Source: a virus. Taken from it: a DNA stretch of 36,661 bases. Location: positions 1 through 36,661 of the IMG/VR virus record IMGVR_UViG_3300028840_004060; one strand, written 5' to 3'. This document shows positions 6,480 to 13,288 of the stretch, piece by piece (the stretch's first letter is position 1; each line of letters opens with the position of its first letter). Under the pieces are notes generated by a model, which worked only from the letters and a program-made list of their open reading frames with translations, ran no database searches and was not told the DNA's origin. A program made the translations under genes and the position numbers.

Positions 6480-8126
6480 ATGTCAGGTTTCGATAATGAG
6501 GTGCTTTTCGCGGAAAACTGGGATTTTAGGGGAACATCTCCAGTCTCAGGACAGGCAACATCAGGAGGGGATCTTCCCATTGGAACAGGAGGAACGCCTG
6601 CAATTAAAGTAGGACAGCTAGTTTCATCAGATGGAACTGTGTCGATCAACTATATCGATCCTAATCTGGATTTATCAGCAGGTGCTTCCGTGGCGACTAC
6701 TTATGTCGGTGATACAGGATCTGCAACACCTGTAGCGAATAGCCTCAATGTCGATGGTATTGAAGAAACTAGTATAAGAGCTTCTGGAAATACATTAAGT
6801 GTATTTAGCCCTCGCCTTGCACGTTTTGTAGTCGACCCAACAACTGATAGAGGGACTCATACAACTATAGCTAGTGCAGTTGCAGCAGCAAGCTCTGGCG
6901 ATTCAATTATGATTCGTCCAGGGACATACACAGAAGATTACACAGATCCCGGTGGTTTAAACTTTTTTGCAGCTCCAAACACAAATATCAACGGAAACGT
7001 AACAATTGTCGGAAAAATAACGCAGACAGCAGCAGGAAACTCGACATATTCAGGAATACAATTTCAGACCAATGGAGATGTGATATTAGAATTTGCTGGG
7101 TCCGGATCTATTCAAACAAACTTTTTCAATTGTAGTTTCTTTTTTAGTGACGGTGATTGTTTCACAGTAAATAATGCAAGCTGTTCTCCGAATTTCAACA
7201 ACTGCAACTTCCACCAAACAGCAGATTCTCTTGATCTATATAACATCACCTTATGTGGAACAGCTAAGTTTATCAATTGTAGGTTATTCAACAGCTCATC
7301 AGTGCCAGGAATTGCAAATATTGCAGCAGGAAATGTAAGCATTATTAATTCATCATTTCAGGAACATCGTTTTACTGCTGGAACGACATCTATTTTTCAA
7401 GCTTTTGATTCCACTTTTGATGGAGATGGAAATAATATAGTATTGGTCACGACATCTGGAACAGGAGCCAGTCATGAAATAAACGGTTGTTCATTTACAT
7501 CAGGATCCGCAGCTTCTATTTCGATTGGATCTGGTACGACTTGTAAAATAGGTGAGATAGAGGTCAACTCAACAAATGCAAATCCTGTCACAGGTGCTGG
7601 ATCGATCAACTATGGTGAAATTGTTTTCTCAAATACTGGGAACGGAATCAATGTCACTTCATCTACTGCAAGAAGCGTAGCAACTGGTCAAATTTCATTT
7701 GATGATGGAACAAATTATCTTGATTATTACGAAGAAGGGACATGGACCCCTGAATTGACAGGATCAACGGGTGCGCCAACGATTGCATATACGTCTCAGA
7801 TAGGACGATATACTAGAATAGGGAACATGGTTTATGTTAAGGCTCTTGTTATCGTAAATACTATTTCTGGAGGTTCTGGCAGTGTTAGAATAACAAATCT
7901 TCCTTTTACCTCGGCTAATGATGGATGTCAAAATCCGACAGGCGGTGTTATACCAAACGGAGTTGACTATGATAATGCAGCTACATTTTTGACAGCAGCC
8001 GTCCCTGCTAATGTTGCTTATGCAGTTGTTTACGAAGCAAAAGATGCGGCTACAGGAAGCGCAGTCAGCATTACAGACTTTTCAGCTTCTGATAATATTA
8101 CTATTGGAATAACTTACAGGGTTTAA
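6480..8126 (+). CDS. Tailspike/fibre with right-handed beta-helix
   Basis: This 548-residue protein has a short N-terminal docking tag, MSGFDNEVLFAENWDFRG, followed by a linker with GDTGSATPVANSLNV. From about residue 120 a pectate-lyase-like beta-helix begins (HTTIASAVAAASSGDSIMI, RPGTYTEDYTDPGG) and continues with repeated N-rich coils (FFNCSFFFSDGDCF, NNCNFHQ, INSSFQEH). The C-terminal about 140 residues contain YLDYYEEGTWTPELTGSTG and QIGRYTRIGNMVYVKALVIV, a domain often found at the end of phage tailspikes. Beta-helix spikes usually bind or cleave surface polysaccharide, but no catalytic residues can be assigned by eye. It is the last large gene of the plus-strand appendage operon. Confidence 0.8.
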   Translation: MSGFDNEVLFAENWDFRGTSPVSGQATSGGDLPIGTGGTPAIKVGQLVSSDGTVSINYIDPNLDLSAGASVATTYVGDTGSATPVANSLNVDGIEETSIRASGNTLSVFSPRLARFVVDPTTDRGTHTTIASAVAAASSGDSIMIRPGTYTEDYTDPGGLNFFAAPNTNINGNVTIVGKITQTAAGNSTYSGIQFQTNGDVILEFAGSGSIQTNFFNCSFFFSDGDCFTVNNASCSPNFNNCNFHQTADSLDLYNITLCGTAKFINCRLFNSSSVPGIANIAAGNVSIINSSFQEHRFTAGTTSIFQAFDSTFDGDGNNIVLVTTSGTGASHEINGCSFTSGSAASISIGSGTTCKIGEIEVNSTNANPVTGAGSINYGEIVFSNTGNGINVTSSTARSVATGQISFDDGTNYLDYYEEGTWTPELTGSTGAPTIAYTSQIGRYTRIGNMVYVKALVIVNTISGGSGSVRITNLPFTSANDGCQNPTGGVIPNGVDYDNAATFLTAAVPANVAYAVVYEAKDAATGSAVSITDFSASDNITIGITYRV

Positions 8127-8127
8127 A

Positions 8128-8352
8128 ATGACTTTAGAAAAAAAGAAGAAATTACGACGAATTGAGTTAACTTTTACTGACGACTGCGTGCATCCGGATT
8201 GTCATTGTGTCTATGAAATTGCGGTCGAAGAAGATGGGCAAGAGATTGCAAAAAGAGTTCACAGAGAGGTGCACAAAGCAACAGATATTATTGAAAATTT
8301 GCCGTTGAAGAAGTTGTATGTAAGCAAAGATTTGATAGATGTTCAACGATGA
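8128..8352 (+). CDS. Small hypothetical protein with Cys/His cluster
   Basis: This 74-residue protein starts immediately after the tailspike stop and is probably translated from the same mRNA. A basic N-terminus (MTLEKKKKLRRIELTF) is followed by DDCVHPDCHCVYEIAVEEDG, whose three Cys and one His in 11 residues could hold a metal. The rest is charged and helical. No family is recognised. The position after the spike gene suggests a spike-maturation factor or a late accessory, which is inference. Confidence 0.55.
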   Translation: MTLEKKKKLRRIELTFTDDCVHPDCHCVYEIAVEEDGQEIAKRVHREVHKATDIIENLPLKKLYVSKDLIDVQR

Positions 8353-8389
8353 TTTTTTAACAAAACTCTATATCTGGAAGGAATTTCTT

Positions 8390-8560
8390 ATGGGTATTTG
8401 CTTAGTAGTAATTCTTTTGTGTTCGTATTTCACAGGCTGTTCTCATATCAATGAAAAGACCGGATTGAAAAATGACAACATTTTTGAGCAAAGCGTTGAA
8501 AAACTTATCGAATCTGAATTTGGTATCGAAGTAGATTTGACTCCGAATGACGATATTTAG
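8390..8560 (+). CDS. Small membrane/lipoprotein-like protein
   Basis: The best start is ATG 8390, preceded by GGAAGGA with about 7 bases spacing. The longer frame from 8339 overlaps the previous gene and has no ribosome site. The 56-residue product begins MGICLVVILLCSYFTGCS, a hydrophobic segment ending at a Cys in an imperfect lipobox (F-T-G-C), then a polar tail with INEKTGLKNDN and an acidic end. It could be an outer-membrane lipoprotein such as a small o-spanin, which would make this the only visible lysis candidate near the spike. The evidence is weak. Confidence 0.5.
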   Translation: MGICLVVILLCSYFTGCSHINEKTGLKNDNIFEQSVEKLIESEFGIEVDLTPNDDI

Positions 8561-8590
8561 TCAAAAAAACCTGGACCCGAAGATCCAGGT
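8561..8590 (-). terminator. Rho-independent terminator of the exo-ERF operon
   Basis: ACCTGGA (8569-8575) pairs with TCCAGGT (8584-8590) over an 8-base loop. On the minus strand the stem is followed by seven T (plus-strand A-tract 8563-8569). It lies 18 bases past the ERF stop. It gives no T-run for the plus-strand genes. Confidence 0.85.
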
Positions 8591-8608
8591 AGAGACTAAA
8601 ACGCTAGG

Positions 8609-9232
8609 TTATTGCTTGGAATAACTACTTTTAGTAAGCCATTGTGACAGATTGTTTTCAAACTTTTTCTGGTCTTTCTTCAATTCAAAGATTGATTCAT
8701 CTTCTGAACATTTATAATGCTTGCTGTGGGCCTGTACGAAAACCTTAACATCTTCTATTGAAAATCTAGGGTCATTTTCAAATTGCTTATAAAAATCTTC
8801 TTTTTGGACACTGACATTTTTTGAAACCTTTTTAATCGATTTAACAGCCCTGTTTCCATCGTCATCATCTTCTGCAACAATGCCTAGAGAGGCTGCTAAA
8901 GAATAACGTTTTGCATAAGACAGAGCAGAACCAACAGCTTGAGCATCATTTTTAGAGACCGGCATTATTAATGGTCCGAACTCCATAAACTCACCGGAAC
9001 TATGTTGCAGACGTGTTGTAACAGAAACACCTTCGGGAAGCGTTTGAGCATCTTGTACGACACAAAGTTCATTATTTTGCAGTTCTTCCCGTATAGCTGC
9101 CCATATGCTTGGCAGATCAGCATATTTGCTTTTGAAAAAAGGGTTAATGTTACCTTTCTTAACAGCGGCCATATTACCCTGCAAAGCTATCAAAGAACTA
9201 GAAATTTTAGTAATGGTTTCGCTCGTTTTCAT
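8609..9232 (-). CDS. erf: ERF-family single-strand annealing recombinase
   Basis: This 207-residue protein has the conserved ERF pattern: NPFFKSKYADLPSIW (residues 30-44), TRLQHSSGEF (73-82), the AQAVGSALSYAKRYSLA stretch (97-113) and the acidic LGIVAEDDDDGN (116-127). ERF proteins bind and anneal single-stranded DNA in phage recombination, often for circularisation or recombination-dependent replication. The C-terminal about 80 residues are charged and variable, as in other members. A ribosome site (GAGAGG) precedes the ATG, and the start lies 2 bases past the exonuclease stop. With that nuclease it forms a Red-like pair. A terminator follows at 8561-8590. Confidence 0.9.
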   Translation of the reverse strand: MKTSETITKISSSLIALQGNMAAVKKGNINPFFKSKYADLPSIWAAIREELQNNELCVVQDAQTLPEGVSVTTRLQHSSGEFMEFGPLIMPVSKNDAQAVGSALSYAKRYSLAASLGIVAEDDDDGNRAVKSIKKVSKNVSVQKEDFYKQFENDPRFSIEDVKVFVQAHSKHYKCSEDESIFELKKDQKKFENNLSQWLTKSSYSKQ

Positions 9233-9234
9233 GT

Positions 9235-9804
9235 TTAACCTCTCGTTTTATTCATTTCAAAATATTTGTATATTTCTAAGCATTTTAAAAACATGATGAT
9301 AGACTCATCAAATTTAGTCCGAATCAGAGAGGGTTTTTTCCCATCTTTTTTTAAATGCACAGCAATTGCAGTAATTTCCTTCCCTTCATATAGTGAAGTG
9401 GCCATCATTTGATAAGCAGCCAGTTGTAAATTCCAAGACTTTTGTTTTCTGGATGATGTTTTCCAGTCGTACAAAATGACGTTATTGTCAAACTCACAGA
9501 TTAAATCTGCCTGACCGGTAATCATTAAATCATCATCAAACATACGTAATTCAGTCCGAAAACCCACACATTGTTGAAGATTCAAATCATTTTTAATTTT
9601 TTCATAGCTTTTGATATATCCTTGGATATCTTCATCATTAGAATGACCTAAACCTAATATGTCAGCTTCAATTGAAAGATGAGCGCGAGTACCACGATCA
9701 GCTGCCGGCTCCAAGTAACACAGTGGGACGAACTCGACGCCGCTGAAAGGCTTTAAAATACTTGTGACACGTGTATAGTCATTGATATTTTTTTCTTTTA
9801 TCAT
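9235..9804 (-). CDS. PD-(D/E)XK exonuclease partner of ERF
   Basis: This 189-residue protein shows the active-site pattern of the RecB/Cas4-like PD-(D/E)XK nucleases: RGTRAH (38-42, with the motif His), ITGQAD ending in the metal-binding Asp (100), ILYDWKT (Asp113, Lys115) and the downstream QLAAYQM (127-133). Such small nucleases resect double-stranded ends so that ERF can load on the single strand. The ATG has AAGGAAG upstream and is expressed from a divergent promoter at 9847-9875 that overlaps a palindromic operator. It is the first gene of a two-gene operon ending at the 8561 terminator. Confidence 0.85.
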   Translation of the reverse strand: MIKEKNINDYTRVTSILKPFSGVEFVPLCYLEPAADRGTRAHLSIEADILGLGHSNDEDIQGYIKSYEKIKNDLNLQQCVGFRTELRMFDDDLMITGQADLICEFDNNVILYDWKTSSRKQKSWNLQLAAYQMMATSLYEGKEITAIAVHLKKDGKKPSLIRTKFDESIIMFLKCLEIYKYFEMNKTRG

Positions 9805-9843
9805 AACTTCCTTGTTTTTTTAAGGTTTCTCATATATAATACC

Positions 9844-9875
9844 TTGAATATACAACATTATTGCATTATATGCAA
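9844..9875. promoter_or_regulatory. Overlapping divergent promoters with palindromic operator
   Basis: The minus promoter for exo-ERF reads TTGCAT (-35; plus 9870-9875), a 17-base spacer, then TATATT (-10; plus 9847-9852). The plus promoter for the HTH gene reads TTGAAT (9844-9849), 17 bases, then TATATG (9867-9872). The perfect palindrome TTGCATTATATGCAA (9861-9875) covers the minus -35 and the plus -10, so a bound repressor would block both. The HTH protein encoded at 9891 is the obvious candidate ligand (inferred). Confidence 0.65.
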
Positions 9876-9890
9876 ATAAAAGGTGACAAC

Positions 9891-10130
9891 ATGGAAAAAA
9901 AACCACTTACTTTTCGTGAGTTTTATGAGAAATATCGGGTGCCGTTAACTAAAGTTGCTGAAGAGTGCAATTTGAATTATCACAAAGTTTATCGATTGCT
10001 TGAGCTAAAGCATATGCCTACATTAAGGACAGCTGTTTTAATTGAAAAGTACACTAAAGGTGAGGTTCCTTGTGAGATGCTTTTACCAAAATCTGTGAGA
10101 GAATCCCTTGAAAAAGGGGAGATGAGCTAA
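9891..10130 (+). CDS. Small Cro/CI-like helix-turn-helix regulator
   Basis: ATG 9891 is chosen because AAAGGTGA lies 5 bases upstream and the frame further left runs into the promoter. The 79-residue product contains a phage-repressor-like HTH: LTKVAEECNLNYHKVYRLLE (about 19-38), followed by a helix with TLRTAVLIEKYTKGEVP. That arrangement is typical of minimal Cro-like or YdaS-like proteins, which bind operators as dimers. It is transcribed divergently from exo-ERF across the palindrome at 9861-9875, so autoregulation and control of the recombination operon are likely. A second similar element at 18822-18837 may also be a target. Confidence 0.75.
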   Translation: MEKKPLTFREFYEKYRVPLTKVAEECNLNYHKVYRLLELKHMPTLRTAVLIEKYTKGEVPCEMLLPKSVRESLEKGEMS

Positions 10131-10361
10131 AAAAAATGCCGACCCGAAAGCCGGCAAAAACAAATAATCGAAACATGATTCATAAAGATATGATCGAGTT
10201 CAGTAAAAATGTTAATGAATTTTATCTTTGATGGGAACAAAAAAACCCCTCAAAAAGAGGGGCCAATAGAAAAAGCACAAAAGGTAAAACCTTTGTCTCC
10301 ATGAAAAATGAGATAATTTCATAATGTAAAAATAGACCATTAAACGCAACAAAGTATAAAA
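10131..10361 (-). other. 231-base gene-free stretch with three hairpins, two of them minus-strand terminators
   Basis: The first hairpin has stem 10137-10143 with 10150-10156, containing TGCCGGC on the minus strand and followed there by T6-T8 (plus A-tract 10129-10136). The second is CCCCTC 10246-10251 with GAGGGG 10257-10262, followed on minus by T7 (10239-10245). A third, weaker one is ACAAAAGGT 10277-10285 with ACCTTTGT 10289-10296. Both terminators act on leftward transcripts, yet no minus gene ends here. They may stop antisense transcription, or end a small minus-strand RNA made from the 10300-10361 area. No coding sequence is convincing in this stretch. Confidence 0.6.
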
Positions 10362-10547
10362 ATGACAGATATCAGTAAGTGCGTGGGAGAAGGATGTCCT
10401 AAAAAAGAGCGGTGCTATCGGTATACGGCTAAGTGTCATCCGACCTGGCAGTCGTATATAGATGCTCCAAGGTTGGAGGACGGTTCATGCGGCATGTTTT
10501 GGGATAATAGCCGAAAAGAAAAAAAGAAACGTACCCATGACAAGTAA
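10362..10547 (+). CDS. Small Cys-rich protein of a phage-associated family
   Basis: This 61-residue protein has a compact Cys pattern: KCVGEGCPKKERCYRYTAKC (residues 6-25) and later GSCGMFWDN. The CxGxxCPxKxxCyRYtA pattern is familiar from short conserved hypothetical proteins of many phages and environmental bacteria, and four or more Cys suggest a small zinc-binding fold. No clear ribosome site precedes the ATG, so translation may be leaderless or weak. The stop overlaps the following membrane-protein gene. It opens the replication-side plus-strand genes, and its function is unknown. Confidence 0.65.
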   Translation: MTDISKCVGEGCPKKERCYRYTAKCHPTWQSYIDAPRLEDGSCGMFWDNSRKEKKKRTHDK

Positions 10548-10710
10548 AAAAGAGATCATCATCATATCAATTATTTTCTTTACACTCTTCTTTCTAAAAA
10601 TGACGATCTGCCCTATCATGTCGTTGTGGTTTATCTTCTTGCCATTGTATGTTCCGGCTGCTGTATTGGCATACTGGTTGGTTTTCTATCTGTTAGTGAG
10701 GATTCGTTAA
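10537..10710 (+). CDS. Small two-helix membrane protein
   Basis: The likely start is ATG 10537, inside the end of the previous gene. The longer frame from 10462 overlaps that gene by 86 bases and would add an unrelated N-terminus. The 57-residue product has a basic start (MTSKKE) and two hydrophobic segments, IIIISIIFFTLFFLKM and IMSLWFIFLPLYVPAAVLAYWLVFYLLV, with a short loop holding Cys-Pro. It is an inner-membrane peptide, and holin-like or superinfection-exclusion roles are possible. There is no catalytic or family signature. Confidence 0.5.
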   Translation: MTSKKEIIIISIIFFTLFFLKMTICPIMSLWFIFLPLYVPAAVLAYWLVFYLLVRIR

Positions 10711-10725
10711 AAAAAGACAAGATTG

Positions 10726-10989
10726 TCATTGATCCCAGTCTATATACACCTCTTTTAATATATAGTCTTGCTCAGTAGTGCCAGATCTTATAATTTTCAT
10801 GGATTTTCTATCCACTATCTGGAACCATTGCCGGTTATGATTACCATATTTTATGATACAAAACTTTTCTGCTTCATCTAATGATTTAAACGAATCTTGA
10901 AAATCTTCTGCACCGCCAATAGGGTAAAACGCCTCACCACCAAAAACTAAGTATTTATTAATTTCAAAGGTTGCGATTGGATTGTCCAT
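10726..10989 (-). CDS. Small hypothetical protein with FYPxGG motif
   Basis: The start is ATG 10989, since AAGGAG lies 8 bases upstream; the frame extends to 11037 but would run through the terminator hairpin. The 87-residue product contains INKYLVFGGEAFYPIGGAED followed by FKSLDEAEKF and RQWFQIVDRKSMKII. The KYLxF...FYPxGG...D pattern recurs in the protein at 35687-35965. Proteins of this pattern are frequent as isolated small genes in phage and bacterial genomes, with no known function. It stands alone on minus between two plus genes and has its own hairpin-rich leader, in the style of a moron. Confidence 0.65.
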   Translation of the reverse strand: MDNPIATFEINKYLVFGGEAFYPIGGAEDFQDSFKSLDEAEKFCIIKYGNHNRQWFQIVDRKSMKIIRSGTTEQDYILKEVYIDWDQ

Positions 10990-11007
10990 TTGTGAATCTC
11001 CTTGAAC

Positions 11008-11045
11008 AAAAAAAAAAGACGTACTACAGTTTAGCACGTCTTTTT
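11008..11045. terminator. Bidirectional terminator / attenuator-like hairpin in the leader of the 10989 gene
   Basis: AAAAAGACGT (11013-11022) pairs with ACGTCTTTTT (11036-11045). There is a T-run on both strands (T5 on plus, about T10 on minus). For the plus strand it ends transcripts coming from 10362-10710. For the minus strand it sits directly before the ribosome site of the 10989 gene, so a transcript starting further right would meet it first, as in attenuation. Confidence 0.7.
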
Positions 11046-11255
11046 ACAAGATTTCCCAACTTAGCCTTTGGGAAAAAATGGAGGAAATAAGGGTTCCTCA
11101 GTCTCGTTACAGTATATCATAACTGTAACTTTCTGAAAGCTTTTTCTCCTTAATAGTATTAACCAGTTTTAAGGAAATTGTGATGCAATCAGGCAAATAT
11201 ACTACAACATATCCCTATTTTATTACAATCCTTAAAGAAAATTATAAGGAAAGTA
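11041..11255. other. Hairpin-rich intergenic region before the primase-helicase gene
   Basis: No gene is visible. It holds TTTCCCAA (about 11052-11059) with TTGGGAAA about 8 bases on, GAGGAA (11082-11087) with TTCCTC (11095-11100), and the perfect 8-bp inverted repeat GTTACAGT (11106-11113) with ACTGTAAC (11122-11129). The last looks like a protein operator. TATACT with TTTCAG upstream on the minus strand overlaps it and could start the 10989 leader. The primase-helicase gene has its own ribosome site (AAGGAAAG) at the right end. Confidence 0.5.
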
Positions 11256-12974
11256 ATGTCTACTATCAAAAAAATGCACTTAGAAGACAGAATTAAAGAA
11301 TTTATATATAATTCAGGGTATGAATCACCAGAAATAATTTACTTCGATTCAGAGTTGCACAGGTTTTCCGGAAGGTCTAGTAAGCCAAGTGACAAAGACG
11401 AATGGTATGTAGCGCACGAGTGGGAGTACCAAGAAAAGGTCTACCAAAAAGTCATTCTTGGATCCTGGAGGCATCCAGACCAAAAACATGTCTGGAACTC
11501 ATGGGGAGAAAGCAAACTGGACCATGATAATTACCAGATCTACAAAGAAAAAGAGAAGCAAGCTAGAGAGGCGTTAGAAGTAGAACGCAAGAAAAGCGAA
11601 GAGGGTGCAGTTAAGTTTTATTATGAATTGCCAGATTTAGAAACAACCCATCCCTATTTACTCGCAAAAGGCTTTGACATTACGTTTGATGGATTAAAGG
11701 TTTATAAAGACCGTCTGGTGATACCAAAAACAGATGAGACTGGAAAGATACGATCGTATGAGATCATCGATCCTGACGGGTCTAAACGATGCGCAAAGGG
11801 ATGTGTGTCTAAAAACACATTCTATAAGCTAACCGGAACCAACAAGAAAATCTATATAGCAGAAGGTTTTGCAACAGCAGCTAGTGTTCATCTTGCAACA
11901 GGAGCAACGGTTTATTGCGCCTTTTCTGCTAATAACTGCAAAAATGTTGCAGCAATCGCAATGTACCACAACAAGAACACACCAGTAACATTATGCCAAG
12001 ATCTAGGTCAATCAGGCGATAAGACTGCGGAGGAGTGCGCAAAGCTTGGCATAGAGAGCATTAAACCTGTCTGTGAAGGCGATGGTACCGACTTCAATGA
12101 TATGTACATGCAATCAGGTGAGGAAGCTGTTAAGAGGCTGTTGTGTGGATCGCTTCCGGAAATGCTAGATATCTTTGACATATTATCACAAGATCCAAAA
12201 GAAACAGAGTGGTACTTCGAGAACCTGATACAAAAAAACGGACGAATACTTATTTCCGCCCTAACAGGTGTAGGTAAGTCTTACTTTGCCTTAGAAATGG
12301 CAATGAGAATGGCTTTGGGTAAAAAGTTCATGAAGTGGAATTGTAAAAACACAGCAAGAGTTTTGTACCTTGAGAATGAAATGGGGTTTAATGAAGTTCA
12401 AAAAAGATTGCATTCAATAGCAAAAGACTTATCTGGAGGAAGGGAACTGCCTTTCATGGACTTTAAAATAATCACTTCTGATCAGTTTGATGAAGGTCCA
12501 GATGTAAATCTTTACTGTAAAAATACAAGGGATATCATTGATGAAATGTCTGAAAAGTTTGATGTCATTTTTATCGACAATTTTTTCTGTATGGCATCTC
12601 TCACAACTAAAGACGGTAAAGAAAATCATCATCAGGCAAGTTCTATCCAAGATGTCCAGAAGTGGATGAAAGAGATGCAAAAAAAAGGTAAGACTATAAT
12701 AGTCTTGCACCATTCAAATAAAGATGGAACAGTCCGTGGCACTCAAAACTTAGAGTATGAGTTTGAAACGCATATCCAGTTAAAGGGAGAAGATCCGGAA
12801 AACATACCAGAAGAGTATGGCAGTATTATCAAGATTTCTTTTCCGAAGATGCGTGGAGGTCTTGCTAAGGAGAAAAAGCCGTTAACCGTCGGTTATAACC
12901 CTAATCTTAAATATTCCAGTAAATGGGAAATATTGCAGGTTAAAAACGGTCAGTATCAAAAATGGATACCCTAA
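11256..12974 (+). CDS. Bifunctional Toprim primase / RepA-like AAA helicase
   Basis: This 572-residue replication protein has a Toprim domain in its N-terminal half: KIYIAEGFATAASVH (198-212, with the catalytic-type Glu203), VTLCQDLG (Asp249) and GTDFND (277-282). The C-terminal half is a RecA/RepA-type ATPase (AAA_25) with Walker A SALTGVGKS (334-342), Walker B DVIFIDN (436-442) and an IIVLHHSN motif (481-488). The N-terminal about 100 residues (RFSGRSSKPSDKDEWYVAHE) resemble the domain that precedes Toprim in plasmid and phage primase-helicases; no zinc-finger Cys set is seen. It should unwind and prime the phage genome for the host polymerase, since no phage polymerase is present. A structured non-coding block follows directly. 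Confidence 0.9.
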   Translation: MSTIKKMHLEDRIKEFIYNSGYESPEIIYFDSELHRFSGRSSKPSDKDEWYVAHEWEYQEKVYQKVILGSWRHPDQKHVWNSWGESKLDHDNYQIYKEKEKQAREALEVERKKSEEGAVKFYYELPDLETTHPYLLAKGFDITFDGLKVYKDRLVIPKTDETGKIRSYEIIDPDGSKRCAKGCVSKNTFYKLTGTNKKIYIAEGFATAASVHLATGATVYCAFSANNCKNVAAIAMYHNKNTPVTLCQDLGQSGDKTAEECAKLGIESIKPVCEGDGTDFNDMYMQSGEEAVKRLLCGSLPEMLDIFDILSQDPKETEWYFENLIQKNGRILISALTGVGKSYFALEMAMRMALGKKFMKWNCKNTARVLYLENEMGFNEVQKRLHSIAKDLSGGRELPFMDFKIITSDQFDEGPDVNLYCKNTRDIIDEMSEKFDVIFIDNFFCMASLTTKDGKENHHQASSIQDVQKWMKEMQKKGKTIIVLHHSNKDGTVRGTQNLEYEFETHIQLKGEDPENIPEEYGSIIKISFPKMRGGLAKEKKPLTVGYNPNLKYSSKWEILQVKNGQYQKWIP

Positions 12975-12998
12975 CCACAACAAACAGTTAATCCAACC

Positions 12999-13245
12999 GT
13001 TACGTGGCGTAACACGATGCCAGTGAAAAATAGTAATTATAGTTTAAAAAAAGTTCTTTATCAGCTGAGAAGGCAAAAGCCCGAAGGGACCACCGTGGTG
13101 TGTTGGCGTAAGCCGGAACACAACCAAAGGTTGGGGGGGTTTAAAATGGGTGATTTCGGCAGGGCAAAGCCTTGCCCGTCCCCACCCCCCAATCCTCTTG
13201 GCTCACGCCAGATCGGGGGGCGGAATCCCCCATTTTACCCCCTTT
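12999..13245 (+). ncRNA. Highly structured G/C-rich non-coding element (candidate structured RNA or replication origin)
   Basis: A chain of hairpins fills the 315-base gap after the primase-helicase. GTTACG 12999-13004 pairs with CGTAAC 13008-13013. GGC-AAAA-GCC lies at 13072-13081. GTGTTGGC 13100-13107 is closed by a GTAA (GNRA) tetraloop and pairs with GCC 13112-13114 and AACAC 13117-13121. CAACC-AAA-GGTTG lies at 13121-13133. A long imperfect stem pairs 13135-13160 with 13220-13242 and encloses GGGCAA-AGCC-TTGCCC (13162-13177) and CCCCCC...TGGC-TCAC-GCCA...GGGGGG (13185-13220). The G/C-rich runs contrast sharply with the AT-rich neighbours. No known RNA class was recognised. The orientation is assumed from the GNRA loop and flanking genes. 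Confidence 0.55.
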
Positions 13246-13288
13246 GTGCCCAGCTGTCAAGAAGAAAATAACCAAGAGGGAGTAAATC

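Noticed and set aside
6353-6649. 98-residue minus ORF opposite the endonuclease remnant and tailspike start
   Set aside because: No ribosome site and no known pattern; the plus-strand HNH tail and MSGFDNE start explain the region.
10212-10439. 75-residue minus ORF over the terminators
   Set aside because: It runs through two intrinsic terminators and the start of the Cys-rich gene; it has no ribosome site and a composition dictated by A-tracts.
13017-13271. 84-residue plus ORF across the structured G/C-rich element
   Set aside because: Its composition follows the hairpins (Pro- and Gly-rich from C- and G-runs), it has no ribosome site, and the reverse strand is equally open; it is best explained as a by-product of the RNA/DNA structure.
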